Part shown: positions 55,543-61,392 of the stretch, piece after piece
Layout: each line of letters starts with the position of its first letter
How positions within the stretch are numbered: position 1 is the first letter of the stretch
NCBI RefSeq assembly: GCF_018260555.1
Contig: NZ_JAGLBB010000007.1
Location: forward strand, 1-61,392
From: Deinococcus sp.
GTDB lineage: Bacteria; Deinococcota; Deinococci; Deinococcales; Deinococcaceae
Length of the DNA: 61,392 nucleotides
Reading direction: 5' to 3'
Position numbers and translations under genes: made by a program
The notes under the pieces: model-generated
Databases searched by the model: none
The model's input: the letters and a program-made list of their open reading frames with translations, nothing else
Told to the model about the DNA's origin: nothing

Positions 55543-56154
55543 ATGACTGACACGCACCACACCGGCACGCACCATACCGACACCAACGTCGTCGCAACCA
55601 CCAGCAGCCGCCGCAGCTTCCTGGGAGTCCTGGCCGCCGCCACCGCCGCCCTGACCCTCTCCCGCATCGCGCCTGCCCAGGCTGCCGCCGCCAGTACCGC
55701 CCACAAATGGGTGAGCGGCATGGCCCTGGACATCAACTTCACGGTCGCCACCAAGGCCACCGGGCGTGTCAAACGGCCCTTCGTGGCCATCTGGATCGAG
55801 GACGAAGCCGGGAACACCGTCCGCACCCTGACCGTGTGGGTGCAGCAGTCCCGCATGAACCCACGCTGGCTGGCAGAACTGCGCCGCTGGACCCGCGAGA
55901 ACGGCGGCATGGTCGCCACCGTGTCCTCGGCCACCCGCAACCCCGGCACGTACGCCGTTGCCTGGGACGGCAAGACCGACAAGGGTGCCATGGCCACCCA
56001 GGGCAACTACTACGTGTGCATCGAGGCCGCCCGCGAGCACGGTCCGTACTCATTGGTGCGTGAGAAGGTGACGGTGGGCACCGCCGCGTTCAAGAAGACA
56101 CTGGGGACCAACAACGACATCGAGGACTCCAGTGTCTCCTTCAGCAAGGCCTGA
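55543..56154 (+). CDS. Tat-exported DUF2271 protein, probable flavin carrier
   Basis: 203 residues from ATG 55543 behind a strong ribosome-binding site (AAGGAGGT). A His/Thr-rich N-tail precedes a Tat signal S-S-R-R-S-F-L-G-V-L-A-A with A-P-A-Q-A cleavage (about 47). The DUF2271 domain has F-V-A-I-W-I-E-D-E-A-G, W-V-Q-Q-S-R, V-S-S-A-T-R-N-P-G-T-Y (Ser128-Thr131), A-W-D-G-K-T-D-K-G and C-I-E-A-A-R-E-H-G-P-Y. The S-S-A-T-R segment resembles the S-G-A-T motif where ApbE attaches FMN, Thr131 being the acceptor. This assignment is an inference. The 3' end overlaps the PepSY gene by 23 bp. Confidence 0.85.
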   Translation: MTDTHHTGTHHTDTNVVATTSSRRSFLGVLAAATAALTLSRIAPAQAAAASTAHKWVSGMALDINFTVATKATGRVKRPFVAIWIEDEAGNTVRTLTVWVQQSRMNPRWLAELRRWTRENGGMVATVSSATRNPGTYAVAWDGKTDKGAMATQGNYYVCIEAAREHGPYSLVREKVTVGTAAFKKTLGTNNDIEDSSVSFSKA

Positions 56155-56770
56155 GCCGGGGCTCCGGCCCGCGCCCCGGTCCCGCTCTCTCAAAGCCCGC
56201 ACGAACGTCTGGCTGCGCTGGGTGCACACGTACACCAGCATGATCAGCCTGCTGGTCGTGCTGTTCTTCAGTCTGACCGGCATCACCCTGAACCACCCGG
56301 ACTGGGTGTTCGGTACGAAGCAGACCACGAAAACGGTGACTGGCACCCTCCCGGCCGGCTGGATCAGGAACCGCGAGGTCAACTGGTTGACCGTCGCCGA
56401 GGAACTCCGCGCGCAGCAGGGCCTCAAGGGCCGCGCCAGCGAACCCCGCGTGGACGGCCAGGAAGCCAGCATCTCGTTCCTGTCCCCCGGGTACAGCGCC
56501 GAGACCTTCATCGACACGCAGACCGGTGGGTACAAGACGACCATCCTGGCGCAGGGCGCGGTGGCCGTCATGAACGACCTGCACAAGGGTCGCGATACCA
56601 GTTCCCTGTGGAAATGGGTCATTGACCTGAGCGCCGTGTTCCTGACCGTCATCTCGTTGACCGGTCTGGGCATCCTGCTGTACCTGAAAAAGACGCGCGT
56701 GCAGGCCCTGACCGTCATGGGCGCCGGCGCGGTCCTGACCGTCCTGCTCGCATGGCAGGCCAGCCGCTAA
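56132..56770 (+). CDS. PepSY-associated transmembrane protein
   Basis: 212 residues from GTG 56132, inside the end of the DUF2271 gene. Pattern L-R-W-V-H-T-Y-T-S-M-I-S-L-L-V-V-L-F-F-S-L-T-G-I-T-L-N-H-P is the PepSY_TM family helix with conserved His. A PepSY-like extracytoplasmic segment follows, then M-N-D-L-H-K-G-R and two C-terminal helices (L-S-A-V-F-L-T-V-I-S-L-T-G-L-G-I-L-L-Y). These membrane proteins are thought to bind haem or quinol and pass electrons to flavinylated partners. With ApbE and DUF2271 it forms a small membrane electron-transfer cluster. A TCCCAC / GTGGGA hairpin lies just after the stop. Confidence 0.87.
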   Translation: MSPSARPEPGLRPAPRSRSLKARTNVWLRWVHTYTSMISLLVVLFFSLTGITLNHPDWVFGTKQTTKTVTGTLPAGWIRNREVNWLTVAEELRAQQGLKGRASEPRVDGQEASISFLSPGYSAETFIDTQTGGYKTTILAQGAVAVMNDLHKGRDTSSLWKWVIDLSAVFLTVISLTGLGILLYLKKTRVQALTVMGAGAVLTVLLAWQASR

Positions 56771-56797
56771 GGTCCTCCCACTGGTGGGACCGGGCGG

Positions 56798-56877
56798 CGC
56801 AGCGTGATCCAGACGTAGCGTGATCCAGGCGTAGCGTGATCCAGATGCAGCGTGATCCAGGCGCGCCGTGATCCAAC
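56798..56877 (+). repeat. 16 bp tandem repeat, five units
   Basis: GCAGCGTGATCCAGAC, GTAGCGTGATCCAGGC, GTAGCGTGATCCAGAT, GCAGCGTGATCCAGGC, GCGCCGTGATCCAACT. It lies between the PepSY gene terminator-like hairpin and the nitroreductase -10 (56904-56909). Confidence 0.92.
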
Positions 56878-56916
56878 TTCCCGTTCCGGGGCGGCGCGGC
56901 GCGTATCGTTGGCCGC

Positions 56917-57705
56917 ATGACCGCTCCCTCAAACACCTACACTCCAGCCGAAGTCACCGCGTTCTATGACGCGCACCGCACCGTCCGCCAGTACCAGACC
57001 CAAGCCGACGGCTCGCCGCTGCTCCTGCCTGCCGATCACCTGGAGGCCATCCTGCACGCCACGCAGCGCGCGCCCACCGACGCGACTGCGCAACTGTACT
57101 CGCTGATCCGCATCACGCGCCCCGGGCTGCGCGCCCGCCTGGCAGAACTGACCACCAACGCCCACATCGCCACGGCCAGCGAGGCGTTCGTCGTGTGCGC
57201 CGACGTGCGCCGCGTGGGGCGCGTGCTGGAGGTCGGCGGCAAGCAGGCCGGGCAGTGGCCCGCCATCGCCGTTCACTTCGGCATCGGGGACGCCGTCATG
57301 GCCGGCACGAACCTCCTGACCGCCGCCGAGATGCTCGGCTACCAGGGCTGCTGGATCGGCGGTGTCCTGAACGGCCTTCAGGGCATCATCGACGAGCTGG
57401 GACTCCCGCAGGGCGTGCTGCCCTTTGCCGCGCTGACCATCGGCACGCCCGCCGAGAACGCCCCCTACCGCCCCCGCGTGCCGCGCCCGCTGGTCATTCA
57501 CACCGACTCGTACCATGAAGCCAGCGACGAGGAAATCCGTGAGGCCGTGCAGGTCATGAACCCCATCGCGGCGCGCGGTGACCAGCCCGGCGACTGGACC
57601 CGGCTGCTCAGCATGTACTTCGGGCGGGGCGGCGGCATGGAAGCCCGCGAACCCGGCCTGGTCGCCGCGCTGAAGAAGCAGGGCCTCTGGGCAGGCGCCG
57701 AGTAA
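56917..57705 (+). CDS. NADPH-dependent nitroreductase-family oxidoreductase
   Basis: 262 residues from ATG 56917, 7 nt behind TATCGT. FMN fold: F-Y-D-A-H-R-T-V-R-Q-Y, L-H-A-T-Q-R-A-P-T-D-A-T-A-Q-L-Y-S, F-V-V-C-A-D-V-R-R, L-G-Y-Q-G-C-W-I-G-G-V-L-N, L-P-F-A-A-L-T-I-G-T-P-A-E. NfsA/FRP type, reducing nitro compounds, quinones or flavins. The stop TAA leads into a repeat. Confidence 0.92.
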   Translation: MTAPSNTYTPAEVTAFYDAHRTVRQYQTQADGSPLLLPADHLEAILHATQRAPTDATAQLYSLIRITRPGLRARLAELTTNAHIATASEAFVVCADVRRVGRVLEVGGKQAGQWPAIAVHFGIGDAVMAGTNLLTAAEMLGYQGCWIGGVLNGLQGIIDELGLPQGVLPFAALTIGTPAENAPYRPRVPRPLVIHTDSYHEASDEEIREAVQVMNPIAARGDQPGDWTRLLSMYFGRGGGMEAREPGLVAALKKQGLWAGAE

Positions 57706-57803
57706 TCCGGACTGCGGCTTCAGACCGCCCAATCCGTCTGCTGTTCCCACTCGCGTCCGCTCGGATGGATTCAGAATTGCAGCGAATCAATCGGAATCCG
57801 TAT
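57704..57803 (-). repeat. 135 bp TIR repeat, shortened copy
   Basis: AATCCGGACTGCGGCTTCAG at the left (the CACTGCGCCACAGTC segment deleted), ending AATCGGAATCCGTAT, about 100 bp. It overlaps the nitroreductase stop. Confidence 0.78.
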
Positions 57804-57805
57804 CA

Positions 57806-57870
57806 TACGAACTCCGATTGAATGGGCTGCAAGGACCGTTCAATCCGAGCGGACGCGAGTGGGAGCGGGG
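57806..57870 (+). repeat. 135 bp TIR repeat, left part with variant hairpin
   Basis: ATACGAACTCCGATTGAATGG with complementary CCGTTCAATCCG, then GAGCGGACGCGAGTGGGAGC. Placed head-to-head with the preceding copy. Nothing further is seen from 57871 to the start of the next gene except its -10. Confidence 0.72.
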
Positions 57871-57991
57871 CGGGTGCTCCATCGTGAATCCAGGCATCCT
57901 GACGGTCGTGGTCGCTGACCGGGCGTGCGCTCACCTGCCTGCCTGCCTGCGTGCAGGCCCGCGCGGGTGCGTTGATCCGTAGAATGCGCAC

Positions 57992-59206
<1,215 letters not shown>

Positions 59207-59237
59207 TACGGATTCCGATTGATTCGCTGCAGTTCTG
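59207..59237 (+). repeat. Truncated left end of a TIR repeat
   Basis: TACGGATTCCGATTGATTCG followed by CTGCAGTTCTG, directly after the TAG stop at 59204-59206. A full copy begins at 59238 in the middle of the hairpin. Confidence 0.85.
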
Positions 59238-59372
59238 ATACGGATTCCGATTGATTTGGTGCAGTTCCGAATCAATCCGAGCGGATGCGAGTAGGAACAA
59301 CAGACGGGTTTCGCGGTATGGAGCCGCAGGCGGTGTCTTCCCGACTGTGGCGGAATGGAGCGGAATCCGTAT
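59238..59372 (+). repeat. 135 bp TIR repeat, complete copy nested in another
   Basis: ATACGGATTCCGATTGATTT at the left and GGAGCGGAATCCGTAT at the right, 135 bp, with the most symmetrical terminal repeats in the window. It replaces the rest of the copy that began at 59207. Confidence 0.95.
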
Positions 59373-59402
59373 GACTCAAACCGAGCGAAGCGGGTGGGAT
59401 CA

Positions 59403-59470
59403 GAAGCGGGGTCCGGACGTGGAGCTGACGACCCGAAACATTACCGGGTTGCCAGCGAATCAACCGCAGT
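59403..59470 (+). repeat. Third repeat module, copy with full hairpin
   Basis: GAAGCGGGGTCCGGACGTGG, ACGACCCG, and CCGGGTTGCCAGCGAATCAA followed by CCGCAGTCCG. Similar to 48371-48432. The homoisocitrate dehydrogenase stop codon (59476-59478, minus) lies 6 bp further on. Confidence 0.65.
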
Positions 59471-59475
59471 CCGCG

Positions 59476-60477
59476 TTATTCCAGGGCGGCAATGACGGCT
59501 TTCGTGAATTCCTCGGTGCCGGCAGTGCCGCCGAGATCACGGGTGCGGGGCCCCTCGACCATGACCTTGTTCACGGCCTTGTCGATGCGGCGCGCCGTGT
59601 CGTGGTCACCAATGTGGTCGAGCATCAGCACGGCGGCCAGGATGGTCGCGGTGGGATTGCTGATGCCCTGACCGGCAATGTCGGGGGCCGAGCCGTGCAC
59701 CGATTCGAAAATGCCGAACCGGTCGCCCACGTTCCCGCTGGCCGCGATGCCGAGACCGCCGACCAGTCCGGCCGCGAGGTCGCTCAGGATGTCGCCGAAC
59801 ATGTTGGTCATGACCATCACGTCGAACTGCCGGGGGTTGCGGACAAGCTGCATGGCGGCGTTATCGACAATCATGGTGCCCGTGTTCAGGCCGTTCACGG
59901 TCGCGGCGTGGTCGAGGATGGTGTTCAGGAACAGGCCCTGCGTGACGGGCAGCACGTTCGCCTTGTGCACCACGGTCAGGCGGCCGGAGCGTTTCATGGC
60001 GAGGTCGGCGGCGAACCGGCCGATGCGTTCGCTGGCGTCCTTGGTGATGACCGTGTCGGCGATGGCGGTGTCGCCGTAGCGGCGCTCCTGTTCCACGTAC
60101 AGGCCCTGGGTGTTCTCACGGACGATCACCAGGTCGACGTTCTCGTACGCGCCGGGAACCGGGCGGGTCTTAGTGGGACGCACGTTCGCGTACAGGCCGT
60201 ACTTCTGGCGCAGGTGACGGATCGCGCCGGAGAACCCGGCGGGTTTCTGGCCGGAGGGGCTGGTGGCCGCGCCGAACAGGGTGGCGTGCGTGTTCTCCAC
60301 GGCGTCGTAGGTGGCCTGCGGGGTGGTGGTGCCGTGATCGAGGAAGTACTCGTACCCGGCCTCGGCGTGCACGTACTCGGCGCTGAAGCCGGCGGCGTCC
60401 AGCACGCGGCGGGTCGCGGGAATGACTTCGTGGCCGATGCCGTCGCCTTCAATCAAACAGATGCGGTAAGTCGCCAT
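59476..60477 (-). CDS. Homoisocitrate dehydrogenase
   Basis: 333 residues. Isocitrate/isopropylmalate dehydrogenase fold: I-C-L-I-E-G-D-G-I-G-H-E-V, H-L-R-Q-K-Y-G-L-Y-A-N-V-R-P (a homoisocitrate-type specificity loop, as in Thermus), V-R-E-N-T-Q-G-L-Y, K-A-N-V-L, D-N-A-A-M-Q-L-V and F-E-S-V-H-G-S-A-P-D-I-A-G. It oxidatively decarboxylates homoisocitrate to 2-oxoadipate in lysine synthesis by the aminoadipate route used by Deinococcus-Thermus. A TAGACT lies 9 nt before the ATG. Related 3-isopropylmalate or isocitrate activity cannot be excluded. Confidence 0.9.
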   Translation of the reverse strand: MATYRICLIEGDGIGHEVIPATRRVLDAAGFSAEYVHAEAGYEYFLDHGTTTPQATYDAVENTHATLFGAATSPSGQKPAGFSGAIRHLRQKYGLYANVRPTKTRPVPGAYENVDLVIVRENTQGLYVEQERRYGDTAIADTVITKDASERIGRFAADLAMKRSGRLTVVHKANVLPVTQGLFLNTILDHAATVNGLNTGTMIVDNAAMQLVRNPRQFDVMVMTNMFGDILSDLAAGLVGGLGIAASGNVGDRFGIFESVHGSAPDIAGQGISNPTATILAAVLMLDHIGDHDTARRIDKAVNKVMVEGPRTRDLGGTAGTEEFTKAVIAALE

Positions 60478-60574
60478 AACCCGGACAGTCTAGGGCACCT
60501 TTGTAGTTCCCTTCACCCTTATGGGGGCGGTGTCACGTCACCCGCCGCGTGACGCGCCCCCCGCTGCCAGCCTT

Positions 60575-61392
60575 TCATCCGGCTGGGCGCGGGTTCGCCT
60601 CCTCCGCGGAGGTCATGATCTGGCGGGCCAGGGCGTGGGCCAGCAGCGGCCCCACCAGGAAACCCTTGCTGCTCAGGCCGCTCAGGCGCCACGATCCGCC
60701 GGGTTGCGGCCCGGCGCGCAGCTCTGACAGGCGCGACCCGGTCCAGCGGCCCGTGACCTGCGCGCCACGCAGCCCGGTCAGCGCTGCGCCCTTGCCGAGC
60801 AGCCACCCCAGCGAGCCCAGCGGCAGGCCCGGCGGCCTCCAGGTGGGGGCGGGCGTCTCGAAGGACGCGCCCAGCACCCCGCCCACTGCCGCCGGGGCGA
60901 GGTACGCGCCGAAACTGACCGGACGGCGGGTCACGGCGCGGTCCAGGGTCAGCAGGGTGCCCATGCGGTGCGTGCCCGCCTCGCCCAGCCACGCGCTGCC
61001 CAGCGAGCCGCCGCAGAAGACCACGGCGTCGGCTGGCAGGGTGTCGCCGCCCGCCAGCGTGACCGTGCGCGCCGTCCAGTCCTGCGCCCGCCCCCGCACG
61101 ACCCGCGCGCCCGACGCGCCCAGCAGCGCGTCCGTCAGGGCCGCGCCGTCCAGCCAGCCACCTTCCGGCAGGTACAGTGCGTGCGCCCAGCCGGGCGCCA
61201 GGGATTCCGGCGCGTTAGCCGGAGCCAACCACTCGCAGCGCAGCGCAGGCGGCAGATTCCGCTCGAAGCGCGCCCGCGTCCGGTCGTCCGGGATGGGCCG
61301 CAGCACGCCCGGCCGACCGTGCGGCACGGCCCAGCCCGCCGCGCCCAGCTCGCGCAGCAGCGCCCAGGTGAAGGCCACGCCCTCCAGCGCCC
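60575..61392 (-). CDS. FAD-dependent oxidoreductase (DAO family), truncated by the window end
   Basis: About 272 residues are visible. The frame continues past the edge (A-L-E-G-V-A-F-T-W-A-L-L), so the N-terminal FAD-binding motif lies outside the window. The visible C-terminal part has G-G-D-T-L-P-A-D-A-V-V-F-C-G-G-S-L-G-S-A-W-L, a substrate-domain sheet, and the closing FAD contact L-S-G-L-S-S-K-G-F-L-V-G-P-L-L-A-H-A-L-A. The family includes D-amino-acid oxidases, glycine oxidase and DadA. Substrate unknown. A CGTCAC / GTGACG hairpin lies in the 97 bp after its stop. Confidence 0.78.
   Translation of the reverse strand, partial: ALEGVAFTWALLRELGAAGWAVPHGRPGVLRPIPDDRTRARFERNLPPALRCEWLAPANAPESLAPGWAHALYLPEGGWLDGAALTDALLGASGARVVRGRAQDWTARTVTLAGGDTLPADAVVFCGGSLGSAWLGEAGTHRMGTLLTLDRAVTRRPVSFGAYLAPAAVGGVLGASFETPAPTWRPPGLPLGSLGWLLGKGAALTGLRGAQVTGRWTGSRLSELRAGPQPGGSWRLSGLSSKGFLVGPLLAHALARQIMTSAEEANPRPAG

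Noticed and set aside
56798..56877. CRISPR-like reading of the five 16 bp units
   Set aside because: The units are contiguous with no spacers, so it is a simple tandem repeat.

Overview
This GC-rich window is almost certainly a chromosomal segment of a Deinococcus species. The evidence is a DdrA homologue (Rad52-like DNA-damage protein of Deinococcus) with a sigma70-type promoter overlapped by a candidate radiation/desiccation response motif, a homoisocitrate dehydrogenase (aminoadipate route to lysine), a carboxynorspermidine-synthase-type dehydrogenase, a TilS-TadA fusion, a large catalase, and many start codons lying 6-7 nt behind a -10 hexamer with no Shine-Dalgarno (leaderless mRNAs). 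No identification of the species is attempted.

Layout. 1-2.5 kb: right end of an IS3-family element, an ECF sigma factor, a FUN14 protein and a LacI-type regulator. 2.6-4.8 kb: a copper-delivery operon for cytochrome oxidase (PCuAC, SCO, CtaG). 5-8 kb: FAD oxidoreductase, VOC protein, hypothetical, rhomboid protease. 8.6-11.3 kb: asd behind a putative attenuator, plsY, tRNA-Ser(GGA). 11.5-21.1 kb: MFS transporter with a B12-binding protein, META-domain protein, large U32 peptidase-family protein, nucleotidyltransferase, ABC exporter. 21.4-28.3 kb: CASDH-type enzyme, catalase, aroA, PQQ-type sugar dehydrogenase. 28.4-32.1 kb: SNF2/SWIM helicase behind a coupled small ORF. 32.1-35.7 kb: trpL-trpE-trpG-trpD with a compact attenuator. 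35.8-39.3 kb: Lrp regulator, lysine 2,3-aminomutase, class III aminotransferase. 39.6-48.3 kb: peroxiredoxin, tilS-tadA, cell-wall amidase, an SDR gene flanked by two long direct repeats, hrpB. 48.4-51.8 kb: ddrA plus a new 41-residue membrane protein, hisB-hisH, ilvE. 52-61.4 kb: glgB, an ApbE/DUF2271/PepSY flavin redox cluster, a nitroreductase, a trans-sulfuration enzyme, homoisocitrate dehydrogenase, and a truncated FAD oxidoreductase.

The intergenic space is dominated by dispersed repeats. The main one is a 134-137 bp element with terminal inverted repeats (ATACGGATTCC / GGAATCCGTAT). It is present in about nine near-complete copies plus many partial ones, very often starting in or beside a stop codon. 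A second 130 bp family (two copies), a third hairpin module (five copies) and a pair of roughly 320 bp direct repeats around 44.3 and 45.5 kb are also visible.

The most interesting regulatory findings are: a 14-residue trp leader peptide (Trp-Trp and Trp) whose own mRNA can pair with the left arm of the terminator; an intrinsic terminator 17 nt upstream of asd, behind a 5-codon leaderless ORF; and the ddrA operon with its small transmembrane partner. No CRISPR array, rRNA or complete insertion sequence is seen.
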